NCBI GenBank assembly: GCA_018806915.1
Contig: JAGKQI010000100.1
Span: 1,364,001-1,428,000 of the forward strand
Direction of reading: 5' to 3'
Source of the DNA: Phytophthora colocasiae
Taxonomy: Eukaryota > Oomycota > Peronosporomycetes > Peronosporales > Peronosporaceae
DNA: 64,000 bases
Position 1 is the stretch's first letter. Every line of letters starts with the position of its first letter. The notes beneath the pieces were generated by a model, which was not told the DNA's origin, made no database searches, and saw only the letters and a list, made by a program, of their open reading frames with translations. This document shows, piece after piece, positions 31,548 to 42,446 of the stretch. A program made the translations under genes and the position numbers.

Positions 31548-32439
31548 TGTAACAGGTTTACTCTCTCACTGCCAGTCAGCGGGTCGTCGCTCGTGTGCTG
31601 CGCTGGGTGGTGTGCCCAAGGATCGGGTGTCAAAGGACACTCTTCGACGGCAATTACTCGTTCCTGGCTCGGTTCACCGCGCCGGCTTGTTCGTCGTTCG
31701 TCAACGAAGAACTGGCCTATTTATATTAATGTATCAATATACACTACTTCCTCTGTTCCGCTTCTTCGGGCGGTCCCTCACAGCTAACTCGCTGCCACTT
31801 CGTCGTTTGTAAGCGGTTCTTGCAATACCCTTGTGGTTGTCTCCCACTTGTCAATAGCTCTTGCCACTGACCTACGTCGTTTGATATGGATCCCCTGTAT
31901 CCACCGTTGTTGTCTCAACGTATCGCTCTCTCTCTCCTCAACAGCTTTCGCTGCCCCTCGTCGTTTATAAGCGGGTCCTGGAACTCCACTTGTGGTTGTC
32001 TCCACTTCCAGCTTCCACCACTGGCCTACGTCGTTTAGAGCGGTCCTTCCGGTCTCCACTCGTGGTTGTCTCCACTGGTCTCTCGTCGTTTAGAGCGGTC
32101 CTGCCGGTCTCCGCTCGTGGTTGTCTCCACTAGTCTCTCGTCGGCTTTTGGGTTGCTTCCTCCTTGCTCGCTGGAGAACTGCGCCCTACACGGTGAATTC
32201 CGAACTGCGTCGTCCGCGGCAAATTCGATACTCCCCACGGGTCCTTCGTGCTTCCTTCTGGCATCCCAGTCAGTCGCATCTTCAACATGAGCCTGTCCTC
32301 GCACATCCTCGTGAGCGTCCTTCTCATTGGTGCACCCGCGATCCACTTCAAGGTCTCCGTTGGAATCTTTCCCGTTCGTTGGCTGCTGTGGGATGGCAGA
32401 ACCCAGAATTACACCCGTCTTCAAGCCAGGTATGTTACA
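31548..32439 (-). repeat. Gypsy LTR C, shared between copies II and III
   Basis: 892 bp. It lacks one CT unit in the CTCTCTCT run and has one extra C near 31843 relative to LTR B; otherwise it is nearly identical. Confidence 0.93.
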
Positions 32440-32991
32440 CGCCTCCATCCACCCCAAGGTCTTCCACGACCTTGCCGCGGTTAAACAGCTCGTCGTATTC
32501 GATGACAGAATACCATCTTTCTTCGTCGTCACGTGCCTCGTGGCGGTCGTGGCCTGAGTTACGTCCTCGTTGTTGCGTATGCTGCTCAGCTGGTCGCAAC
32601 TGGTACTCCAACACGTACTGCCCAGCACGATTTCTTCTTCGTCGGCGACGGACTTCCACCAATAACTCACCGTGGATGTTGGTCGAGCTTTCACTTGCCA
32701 CTGCTGCTGCGTTTCGTTTCTGACTCTGTCTCGGAATGGCTGTGTTAACAGGAGCCGTCGTTGTTCGTATAGCCGATTCTGTCGTCTCGTCATTCTCTTC
32801 CCGTACGCATCCGGCTTCATATTCAAGCTGCTCTTCTAAGTCTCGAGCTGCAGCCTCTAATAGCACTGTTGGTCGCCGATAAGTCACTAAAAATGAAACG
32901 TGAGCTATAAATTGCTCGTGTTCCTCACCATCGTCCTCTCGTTCAACCAAGAAATTCTCATATCCTGCTGATTCCACCACCCGTAGAGGTC
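32440..32991 (-). pseudogene. Gypsy copy III integrase C-terminal tail, split from pol
   Basis: Continuation of pol after a one-base loss at about 33039 (GAGGTCAAACATCC against GAGGTCGAAACATCC in copies I and II). The open frame carries the ESAGYENFLVERED stretch and the same Arg-rich tail as copy II. Confidence 0.85.
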
Positions 32992-35900
32992 CTATCCATT
33001 TATGTACGAACTTGGAAGCTTTGGGGCCTCTCGGAGGTCAAACATCCAAACGCGATCTCCTGGTTCAAAGTCCCGTTTCGTGCGCACTTTCCTATCATAG
33101 TAACGAGCTTGGCGTTGCTGTTCTCGCGTTCTCGCCCGTTCAGCACATTCATGAGCATCCTTCAACGTATCCAGTAACTTCTGGTGGTGTTTCACAAGAT
33201 CACCAGCCTCCGTAACTCGTGTAGCGCGTAAAAGTTCATTGGGAGCTCGCAAACGTCGTCCCATCATCAGTTCATTCGGTGAAAGTAACACGGTGGAGTG
33301 GCGTCCCGAGTTATACGCGTACACGGCGTAGTCCACCCACGTGTCCCAATCCCGTTGTCGTTCATCGCTCATGTAGGTAGTAACACAGTCCTTCCACGTC
33401 CTATGAAATCTCTCCACAAGCCCAATCATCTGCGGTCGATAAGGAACGGGATTAATCTGTTGTGCCTGCAACAGTAACACCAATTCTTCGATGACTTTGC
33501 CAACCAACTCTGGTGCACCGTCCGTAAGAATCTCTCGAAATGGCCCAAACCGGAGTACTACCTGCTTCATCAGAAAATCAGCGATATTCTCCGCTGCATG
33601 ATCCTTCACGGCAATCGCCACTGCGTAACGCGTCACGTATTCTACTGCCGCGATCACATACCGTGCTTCTCCGTCAGTTGCTGGTAGCGGACCTGCTATA
33701 TCAAGTGCCCATCTGTCGCCAACATCGCCTCCACGAATACTCCGTAATGGCGGCACTACTTCGCGTGGCCGTGCTTTCCTACTCCCACATTCCTGGCATC
33801 CAAGTACCCACCGTCGAACTTCGTCCTTCAGCTTTGGCCACCAATACTGCTGTGCAATTCTTGCATACGTGTGAGCTGCACGGAGATGTCCCGACCACAC
33901 ACTGTCATGACATTCCTTAAACACTGTTGCCCACAACGCCGGTGGTAGTACTATTCTTCGTTGGTTAGGCGTCTCCACCACAACCAGACCGAACGCTCTA
34001 CTAATAGTTCGTCCGTGATGATGCCCAGCTCGCAGCATTTGCTGTACCATCTTGCTCTTCGCTTGTTCCTCCATGATCTCTGCGTCGGTCAACTGCAGTG
34101 TGGGTTCCTTCGTTCTCTGTCGTCTAATGGCTCCCACATCACGCGTTCGTCGTAATTCGTTGTCCGAGGAACTCGTACGTAGCTGTAGCATTTCAACTGT
34201 CTGGTTTTCAGCTGCTTTTCGTCGTGCGGCACTGACATCACGAGCTCCAGTATCGTTACTCGCAGTTTCGCGTGGTGAATCACTCCTCCGTCCTTCCGAT
34301 TCTCGTGCCGTTGTCTCATTTTCACTGTTACCAGAGGAACGCAGTGCTCCCGTATTCGTCGTGAGATGCCTTGGTTTTTTAACATGCTCGTTGTCGGGGA
34401 TAATCTCGTTGTCTGCCCAAGTCACCGTCTTCTGTCGTCTCGTTTTCCTGGTAGGGCTTTCACGGGTCGTTGCGTTTGCCGTCGGATTCGTCGTTGACTT
34501 CTTGGCTAGAGTAGTTTCTGTCGTCGCCGTCCGTGTCCCCGCTGGTTCTGGTGTCGTCGCTGGTGTCGGTGTCACCGTCGCCAACGCCACTTCATCTACT
34601 GTCGTGGTAGTCAAGTTACTGCTTCGTTTTCTCACGTGGTCTACCACTTTGCTCGATGCCGATGATTTTTCAGCCGTCGTTCGTTCTCTCCGACGTCTTT
34701 CGGCTCTCGTCATTGGACGCTCGACGTCATTCACTGCCGGTTTTGCTGGTCGCTTTCCTTTGGGTCGCCCCACTCTGCGTGGTCCTTCTTCCTTACGGAT
34801 TGGCTCTGGTGTAGCCAACAGCGTCACACCCTCATTCACGATCGCGTCAACCAAACCTTCAACTACAGCACATACTTCCTCGTTGTGTGTACTGGTGTTC
34901 GTGCTCTGGTCGTTCTTCACTGAGCCTGGGGTGCTCGTCGCCTGTTCATCGTGCTTCGTAACTCCCTTGCGTGTGATTTCTTCCCCGTCCATGATAGCTC
35001 CTCGAGTTGTTCGTGGTGGTCTCTCTCGTCGTACTCGTCGCCGCCGTCCTGCTGCTGCTCTTACCGTAGCTGCTACAGGCGCTCTCGATAACGCATCAGC
35101 AACAACATTTGTAGCACCAGGTCGATAACACACTTCAAAATCGAATTCCTGCAAGGTAAGTGCCCAGCGATGTAGTTTCCCGGTTAGATTTGCACTCGTC
35201 ATTAACCATTTCAATGCAGCATGATCCGTGATGATCTCGAATTTACGTCCATACAGATAGGGTCGAAAAAGTTTAATGGCCCACACGACAGCGAAGCATT
35301 CCAACTCCGTTATCCCGTACTTCCCTTCCGTTTCACTGTTCACCTTACTCGCAAACGCCACTGGTTGCCAACCTTCACCTTGGTCCTGCATCAAGCATGC
35401 ACCCAATCCAACTTTACTCGCATCCGTTACTACGCGAAATGGTAACCGGAAATCTGGATAAACTAGCAGAGGTTTCGCAGTTAGGATCTCCTTCACACGT
35501 TCAAAAGCGGCCTTCTGTGCATCTCCCCATTCCCAAGCAACGTTCTTCCGTAGCAATTTCGTGATAGGTGCCATGATCGTGCCAAAGCCACTAACAAATC
35601 GTCGATAGTACCCTGCTAAGTGAGCAAACCTCTTCGCTTCCACAGCATCGCCCGGTGTCGGGAAGTCTCGCACCGCAGAAACTAACCGGTCCAATGGTCT
35701 CACCCCGTCGCTACTGAGTTCGTGGCCCAAGTACTCCATGGTCTGGGTCGCGAATTTGCACTTCTTCAGTTTGAGCGTGAGTCCTGCTCTCTCCAACCGT
35801 TCCAATACTGCAGCTAACTCTACAATGTGTCGTTCGATGCCGCCTCTCGTGAAAACTACGATGTCGTCTAGGTATACTAGGCAAGTAGACCAAGTAAGAC

Positions 35901-36090
35901 CCCTTAAGACCCCATTCATAAGTCGCTGAAACGTTGATGGTGCATTCGTTAATCCAAAGGGCATACGTACAAACCGATATAGTCCTCTCTTAGTGGTGAA
36001 AGCTGTTTTGTCACGATCTTCAGGTGCTACCAGGATCTGCCAGTACCCTGCTCGAAGATCTAATGTCGTGAATAACAAAGCACCACCCAA
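32992..36090 (-). CDS. Gypsy copy III, RT, RNase H and integrase in one frame
   Basis: This is the longest intact pol segment of the array, about 1030 codons. RT is present from the middle of the palm (YLDDIVVF at 73-80), followed by a complete RNase H (about 205-345), linker, HHCC zinc domain (about 690-735), a full integrase core with all three acidic residues (WALDIAGP, ILTDGAPEL, GLVERFHRTW) and the start of the GPY/F-type region. The RT fingers are cut off by a one-base loss at about 36097 (GGCCTCAAAG against GGCCTCCAAAG). Another lost A at about 36173 breaks CVDYRALNK. Confidence 0.92.
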   Translation of the reverse strand: MGGALLFTTLDLRAGYWQILVAPEDRDKTAFTTKRGLYRFVRMPFGLTNAPSTFQRLMNGVLRGLTWSTCLVYLDDIVVFTRGGIERHIVELAAVLERLERAGLTLKLKKCKFATQTMEYLGHELSSDGVRPLDRLVSAVRDFPTPGDAVEAKRFAHLAGYYRRFVSGFGTIMAPITKLLRKNVAWEWGDAQKAAFERVKEILTAKPLLVYPDFRLPFRVVTDASKVGLGACLMQDQGEGWQPVAFASKVNSETEGKYGITELECFAVVWAIKLFRPYLYGRKFEIITDHAALKWLMTSANLTGKLHRWALTLQEFDFEVCYRPGATNVVADALSRAPVAATVRAAAGRRRRVRRERPPRTTRGAIMDGEEITRKGVTKHDEQATSTPGSVKNDQSTNTSTHNEEVCAVVEGLVDAIVNEGVTLLATPEPIRKEEGPRRVGRPKGKRPAKPAVNDVERPMTRAERRRRERTTAEKSSASSKVVDHVRKRSSNLTTTTVDEVALATVTPTPATTPEPAGTRTATTETTLAKKSTTNPTANATTRESPTRKTRRQKTVTWADNEIIPDNEHVKKPRHLTTNTGALRSSGNSENETTARESEGRRSDSPRETASNDTGARDVSAARRKAAENQTVEMLQLRTSSSDNELRRTRDVGAIRRQRTKEPTLQLTDAEIMEEQAKSKMVQQMLRAGHHHGRTISRAFGLVVVETPNQRRIVLPPALWATVFKECHDSVWSGHLRAAHTYARIAQQYWWPKLKDEVRRWVLGCQECGSRKARPREVVPPLRSIRGGDVGDRWALDIAGPLPATDGEARYVIAAVEYVTRYAVAIAVKDHAAENIADFLMKQVVLRFGPFREILTDGAPELVGKVIEELVLLLQAQQINPVPYRPQMIGLVERFHRTWKDCVTTYMSDERQRDWDTWVDYAVYAYNSGRHSTVLLSPNELMMGRRLRAPNELLRATRVTEAGDLVKHHQKLLDTLKDAHECAERARTREQQRQARYYDRKVRTKRDFEPGDRVWMFDLREAPKLPSSYING

Positions 36091-36094
36091 GGCC

Positions 36095-38202
36095 TCAAAG
36101 TCTCATCAATTCGTGGAAGAGGGTAAACATCCTTCTTAGTGATCTTATTGAGAGCTCTGTAATCGACACAAAACGCACTTCTCCATCTTTCTTTCGTACG
36201 AGAACCACTGGAAAACCCCATCCACCATTACCTTCTTCAATAACGCCGGCCTTCAGCATCTTCTCCACATTTTCATCAATGATGCCGTCCTCCATCTGTG
36301 CTTGGCGTCTTCGTTTAAGCATGATTGGTGAAGCTGATCCAGTGTCAATGTGATGGTGAACGTCCAACGTTGTTGCAGGTGGGCACTCACTAGTATTCGT
36401 CATCAATGCCCTATACGCTCGCAGCAATTTCATCACCAACTCCCTTGACTTCGGGTCGTCACTTCCAATGTCCACGTCATTCTCGTTTGGTAGTGGCGTC
36501 TCACTGTCTCCCAGTTCACTCAACCATTGCTCCACTCGTTCTGTATCAATTGGCCATTCATCGTAAGGATCTCCACCTCATCGTCAACAGGTATCCACGT
36601 TCCTAGTTGCTTCTTGTTAGGAATCTTCGCGGCCTTCGTGTTTGTGTTAATGGCTGGTACCCACGCTCTTCCGTCCCTCGCGGTAGTCACTGTCGCTGCT
36701 AAAGTACCGATCCAATGTGCCTCGTGGGTAGAAACACACCTCGTTCACCATTTTCAGCAGGAACGGCAACCTCCACTGGTGTTACTGTGCTTCCAGCGAT
36801 CTCCGTTCGACTAATCATCCGCACAGTTGCGATCTTAGCTGCGCCGTGGTTATCATGAGTTCTGAACGGAATCACTACTGTCCGTCCTCCTTCGGTATAT
36901 CGTACTTCTTGCTGTTGGAAGTCCATGGTGGCTCTCCGTGCTTGCATGAAATCCACCCCCAATAGAAACTCATTTCCACAGCCATCGATAAGGCACGCCT
37001 CGATTGTCAACTTCTCGCCGAACACCGTTTCAAAGGTAAACTGCCACACGCCTATAACGTCAAGCAAGAATCCTCCAATGCCTTCTACGTAGTCAACGGG
37101 AGCTTTGCTAGACACCCAATCGCCGTACTTCATCCAGTCGGTGCCCGCCACGGTGTATCGTGCACCGCTGTCAAGCTTCACTTGTCGCTCTTCGCCGTTC
37201 ACGTTCATTAAAGCTGTCGGTAGTCCTTCGTCAGCCTCAACATACTCAACTTGGTCTTCTGGTTGCTCACTGCTCAGTGATTGTACGGGCCGTTGCTGCT
37301 TTACCAAACTAACTCGTGCAGGGTCTACCGTTCGCAAGGCTTCGACTGCTATTTCCCCGTCCAGTTGTCTTCGTTGTTTGCGCAGTTCTAACGCTTCCCA
37401 CGCTGCTTTCGCTTCTGCACGCCTTTTATTACTCAGCGCTGTAGCTGCAACAACCCGTTGGTCTTCGGTCTCCGTGTCACTGCATCTTCGTTTGGCTAAT
37501 CGTGCCTTCGCTTTCTGTCGCTTGGCGATCTTCCTTGCGGTTTTCCGCGCCTTCCTCAGACTCGCAAGGTCTGAACCACGTACCGTATCTTCCGTTGTTT
37601 CGTTAGTGGCTTCAGTTTTCTCACTCGTTGTCGACGGGCTTCTCCCCACGGATTCACTTAGCTCCACTGCGTCATTAGGGAACTGCCAATCTGCCACCTC
37701 CGCCGTAACACACGTAGTTGGCGTCGTTAGTGCAGCGATACCAGTTTTTCCTTGATCCAGGTCATCTGGAATTCCGTCGCCGACAAACCGCTCACCCGCG
37801 CCCCCTCCAGTTGTGCCCTTATACTCACTACTGCAGGTTGTGCTGGTATTCCATTCTCGTTCTTCAGCTTCCCGATCAGCACGCATATATCACTTTAGCC
37901 ATCATCGTCGGACGTGTCGTAGCCACATATTTAACAGACCTTTCGACGTCTTCCTCGACTGCGTCCTTCAATATCTCCGCCGTCGTCGCCCATAATGTCG
38001 TTCCGTCGTTCTCGCGCAACGTCATTCCTCTTCGTTCCAATTTATCATTCGTAGTTTCGTCATTCTTCGTGACCCCGTCAACATTGTCACCGGCCCGCTG
38101 CTCGTACTTCTCATCGTTCTTCGTTCGCCCGTCCTCACACCACGTGGTGCGCGGTATGCTCCTGGTGTCCGCGGTTGTCATTACCCTCAATCTCTGATCC
38201 AC
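36095..38202 (-). pseudogene. Gypsy copy III, protease and RT N-terminus, several frame breaks
   Basis: The protease frame (36699-37886, 395 codons) has the intact VKLDSGARYTVAG active site and LLGVDFMQARR. It ends early because of a one-base loss in GCTAAGAGTACC (about 36701). A further loss near 36547 (CTGTATCAATT against CTGTATCCAATT) and a small rearrangement at 37889-37896 (ATCACTTTAGCC for ATCGCACAGCC) interrupt the adjoining linkers. Confidence 0.85.
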
Positions 38203-39040
38203 TTCTTCCGGTCGCTGGGGATTCCGGGTATCTCTTGGGCATCGTATTCCCCCTACGACGTCCCCTGCTCGTTTTCCGCTGGTTTTATTTTCTCGTTCCG
38301 CTTCGCCATATACTCGTCATTCTTGGCTTTGGCTTCAGCGTCTGGGCATTCTCGCGCCATGTGCCCTCGCTGGTTACAGGCATAACATTTCGGTCCGAGG
38401 GTGCAGTACGCAGCCCAATGGCCACTTTGCCCACAGATACGACAATTGGTTCCTCTGTTTGGAGACTGCGTCGGCGCCCGTTGTTTCTTGCTCTCCTCCG
38501 CAAGTACTTGTCGTACCGCAGCCTTCAACTTCTTCTGGGGCTTCTCCTCGCGTTCATCGTTGCAATTTACTGCACGTTTGGGTTTGGTTTTCTTCCGAGG
38601 CTTCGGCTCGTATTCATCTTCACTGGTGTCGGCCGTTCGTCGTGGTTTAGCTACTTTGCCGGACTGTGCCTCTCGTTCGTCGTCATCCGACGAATCCACA
38701 TCTCGCCGTGCCCTTTGCTTTCGTTCAGTTCGCCGGTGGTCTGTTCTTCGCGACTTCGAGCGCTTTTGAGCCGAAGGTTCTGCCCAGTATCTCGAGTTCC
38801 ACTTTCTACCCGCCGGTAACTCGTAAGTTCCAGTTATGATGTTCCACGCCCCTTTCGGATTCGTATAAAGAACGAGGCCATCTGGATCCACAGCGGCATA
38901 GTTCTTGATCCCTTTCGCAGTACCAGACGCCGGAACATACACACTTCCCACACCTGGCAGAGTCACTGATCTTACCGTAACACCGTCCGTGACGCTCGCT
39001 CCAGTCGTAGTCGCAGTCGTAGTTTGCCCAACCGGTACTA

Positions 39041-39701
39041 CACCTTTGTCCGTCCAATCTGGGAATAGTCTCAAGCAAAGTGGTACCGTCATATTTACCT
39101 TATCGCAAATATCACACTACTACTCGCTAAACATCAATGAATCAGGGAATTCTTGCAGTCAAGCAGGGACTCGCAAGGTGATGAGCTGCCGGTCAAAACT
39201 TGCTGCCTGCTTGCCACGCGCGAAGGAGCCCGCCTTCGCGCCCAAACCTGCCGCCTTCGCGCCTGAATGATCTCGTTTTGCTACGCCTCGCCCCGTATTC
39301 ACTGAAGGCTCACATTAAGGAGCGTTTGGCTTTGGATCGTGCCGAGATTTGTGACCGCAGTAACATGGTGGACGAGGATGGCAACCCCCTGACCATCAAG
39401 GAGCGCACGATGCGCTTCCTGGAGCGAGCTGCTCATGCCAGCATGAAGTTCATCACGCCAACGTTGGTCACCAAGATGGAGCTTCACGCCCGTGACGCAG
39501 TGAACGCGGCGGAGGTGATGAAAGACATGGTCTACGGCGCGTAGGCGATGCACAAGCCAGACACCTTGCGAGTCCCTGCTTGACTGCAAGCATTCCCTGA
39601 TTCATTGATGTTTAGCGAGTAGTAGTGTGATATTTGCGATAAGGTAAATATGACGGTACCACTTTGCTTGAGACTATTCCCAGATTGGACGGGCAAAGGT
39701 G
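39041..39701 (+). mobile_element. Non-autonomous TIR element with probable captured gene fragment
   Basis: Inverted ends of about 140 bp start CACCTTTGTCCGTCCAATCT. TA is duplicated on both sides (39039-39040 and 39702-39703), and copies I and II show the empty site GGTACTAGTTGTG. Between the ends lies GC-richer sequence with an open frame unlike any transposase. This is the layout of Pack-type elements, which carry pieces of host genes. Confidence 0.85.
39270..39544 (+). pseudogene. Captured host-gene fragment inside the TIR element
   Basis: About 90 codons end in a stop: YSLKAHIKERLALDRAEICD, then NMVDEDGNPLTIKERTMRFL and VTKMELHARDAVNAAEVMKD. The composition is that of ordinary host coding sequence (GC-rich third positions, no low complexity), unlike the AT-rich ends of the element. 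I do not recognise the parent family. A preceding short stretch (39180-39268) with an AFAPKPAAFAPE repeat ends in a stop and could be a separate piece. No start codon or promoter is clear. Confidence 0.55.
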
Positions 39702-41359
39702 TAGTTGTGCTAGATTTTCCATCGGATCGTCAATCTCGGTAGCTTTTATCACTGCTTCCTCCAGATTCTCCGGCTCCTGCTGCTTCACCAATTGGCGTGT
39801 CGTTTTGTCCATACCGCGGTAGAATTGCGCCATCAGTACGTTCACTAACACGACTTCGTCCTGCTGCTTTCCGCAACGCTGCTGCATAATCAGCATGCGA
39901 CTCTTTCGCACCTCTCGACCTGGTATTCACCCGGTACTCCGCCAGAGATATATCTTCTTTCTGTCCGTATCGTCGTAACAGAGCCTGCTTCAAGTGTGTC
40001 CACGTTCGTTGATTGTCCGTCAATCTGCGGTTGAAATCTACCCACCAACTCGCGGCCTCGCCCATGAGCTTGTTTCCGAGAATAAAATACAGCGCATGAT
40101 CACTCCATTCTCCGCGCCCCGATTCCTTAGCACCCTGCAATGCCAAATCGATGCGGTCGGTCCAAGTTGACACGGTGGCTCCAGTCGTAGGGGTGAACGT
40201 CGGTAGTTCCAAGTCCTTGACGTTACCTCTCCGCCGGCCTCGTACTTCGTGGTGAGCTCGTCGCCGTTCCCGTCGCGGTGACCGTCGTTGATTACGTTGT
40301 CCTCTTCGAGGTCCTCGTTGTTCATGTCGTTCGCGGCGCCGGACCCGTTCGTGTTCATCGGATTCCCCACTGGAACTATCTTCGGAACTGCTTCGTCGCC
40401 TGTGTCGTCGTCCTGCATCATGGTCATCGGAATCACTTTCACTGCTAGAGGGTGATGATGGATCGTCTCCTCCTGGTGATCCTTGCCGTCGCCGTCCAGG
40501 TTGTCGTCGTGGTGGCGTACCTCGTCGATCTCGAGAACCCTCTCGCCGTCTCCGTTCTTGCGATCTTCGTGGGTTGGGTTGTCGGTCACCACCATCATTA
40601 TCTAGCCTGACGTTCTGTTGAAGGGTTGTTGCGCCTGCTGGTTCCGATCTTCGCCTTCTGCAGCTCGTCGCGACTCGTACCGAAGCCCTCGTTCATCACG
40701 CCGCAGTCGTAGTTGTCTAACCTCTTCGCGGAGTTCCTGAAGCGCAGCTGCCATAGTTTCCGCCTCCGTTGGTTGTCGCTCCAGTGCCTCTGCAGTACCT
40801 CCCCTTTCAGCTGCGAGTGGTTCATCTTCACGTACGGGTTCCTCATCACCGTATCCTGCTTCCTCGTTAACAGTATCTGGTCGTAGGGTACCTGTGTCGA
40901 CATCCGGTCTCACTACTCGAGACTGTTGGTCAGCTGGTTGCGTCGGGAGTTCGCCCAGTACTGCACTAATGAGTTCTCGTCCACTGCGGAATGTTGGCTG
41001 TTTGTCTTCTGAGGCCGCAACCGTAGCCAAGAAACGTTCTGCTTCCTCCCACTCCTTCCGTGCTTGGCTTCTCGTAGTCACTGCTGGTTCTTCTGCTTCT
41101 CGCGGTGACACAGTTCGTTTGTCCTCATATTCTTCAGGGCTAATGGTAGCTTCGTCGCTATGGTCCCGGTCATCTGCAGCGTCTTCGTCTCCGTTCCCCG
41201 ACTGACGTCGAACTTGCCCTCTCTTCAAACTCTGCGACCTCGTCACTCTCCTTTGCGTAGCCCGTTTGCGTGCCGTCTCTCGCATTTTATTCGCCATCTT
41301 CGTACGTGTTCGTTTCTGCTGCTGTGTGACAATAAGAGGAGGCCCCTGTATGACCACCA

Positions 41360-42252
41360 TGTAACAGGTTTACTCTCTCACTGCCAGTCAGCGGGTCGTC
41401 GCTCGTGTGCTGCGCTGGGTGGTGTGCCCAAGGATCGGGTGTCAAAGGACACTCTTCGACGGCAATTACTCGTTCCTGGCTCGGTTCACCGCGCCGGCTT
41501 ATTCGTCGTTCGTCAACGAAGAACTGGCCTATTTATATTAATGTATCAATATACACTACTTCCTCTGTTCCGCTTCTTCGGGCGGTCCCTCACAGCTAAC
41601 TCGCTGCCACTTCGTCGTTTGTAAGCGGTTCTTGCAATACCCTTGTGGTTGTCTCCACTTGTCAATAGCTCTTGCCACTGACCTACGTCGTTTGATATGG
41701 ATCCCCTGTATCCACCGTTGTTGTCTCAACGTATCGCTCTCTCTCTCTCCTCAACAGCTTTCGCTGCCCCTCGTCGTTTATAAGCGGGTCCTGGAACTCC
41801 ACTTGTGGTTGTCTCCACTTCCAGCTTCCACCACTGGCCTACGTCGTTTAGAGCGGTCCTTCCAGTCTCCACTCGTGGTTGTCTCCACTGGTCTCTCGTC
41901 GTTTAGAGCGGTCCTGCCGGTCTCCGCTCGTGGTTGTCTCCACTAGTCTCTCGTCGGCTTTTGGGTTGCTTCCTCCTTGCTCGCTGGAGAACTGCGCCCT
42001 ACACGGTGAATTCCGAACTGCGTCGTCCGCGGCAAATTCGATACTCCCCACGGGTCCTTCGTGCTTCCTTCTGGCATCCCAGTCAGTCGCATCTTCAACA
42101 TGAGCCTGTCCTCGCACATCCTCGTGAGCGTCCTTCTCATTGGTGCACCCGCGATCCACTTCAAGGTCTCCGTTGGAATCTTTCCCGTTCGTTGGCTGCT
42201 GTGGGATGGCAGAACCCAGAATTACACCCGTCTTCAAGCCAGGTATGTTACA
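41360..42252 (-). repeat. Gypsy LTR D (5' terminal LTR of the array)
   Basis: 893 bp, next to the right-hand ATAC duplication (42253-42256). On the minus strand it is followed at 41359 by TGGTGGTCATACAGGG, a candidate primer-binding site starting with the usual TGG. The primer tRNA cannot be named from this alone. Confidence 0.93.
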
Positions 42253-42446
42253 ATACTGAAAACGACAACAGTGAGGCTGAGCGTACGCAAGAACCAGTGG
42301 ATGCAACGTGCACAGTGAGGAAGACGTGTTGCAAAAAACATTATCTCTACGAACAAATGCATGCTACAGAATCAAAAGTGAACATGGCTTGACAAGCACC
42401 CACAGTGCGTGATGCACCGCGACGTAGACTCATCGTCGCAGATCAT

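Larger units (their letters stand above)
38253..41359 (-). pseudogene. Gypsy copy III gag, split by an inserted TIR element
   Basis: The gag zinc knuckles (near 38420-38350) and flanking region read cleanly in one frame up to 39040, where a 661-bp element inserted at TA interrupts it. The capsid core continues at 39704-40212 and the N-terminal region at 40602-41359. There is also a two-base loss near 39840 (CAGTACGTTC against CAGTACACGTTC). Neither copy I nor copy II has the insertion. Confidence 0.88.
13233..42252 (-). mobile_element. Ty3/Gypsy array: four LTRs alternating with three interiors
   Basis: The 29,020-bp array reads, on the minus strand, LTR-interior-LTR-interior-LTR-interior-LTR. 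The LTRs are 892-894 bp and almost identical. The interiors are 8.26, 8.27 and 8.92 kb; the last includes a 661-bp insertion. The whole array is bounded by one ATAC duplication (13229-13232 and 42253-42256; 5 bp, AATAC, if the LTR is taken to end one base earlier). The unoccupied site is visible in the right arm near 49610-49624. No internal target duplications separate the units, so a single insertion expanded by LTR-LTR exchange is the simplest account. Domain order PR-RT-RNaseH-IN places it in Ty3/Gypsy. Confidence 0.95.
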
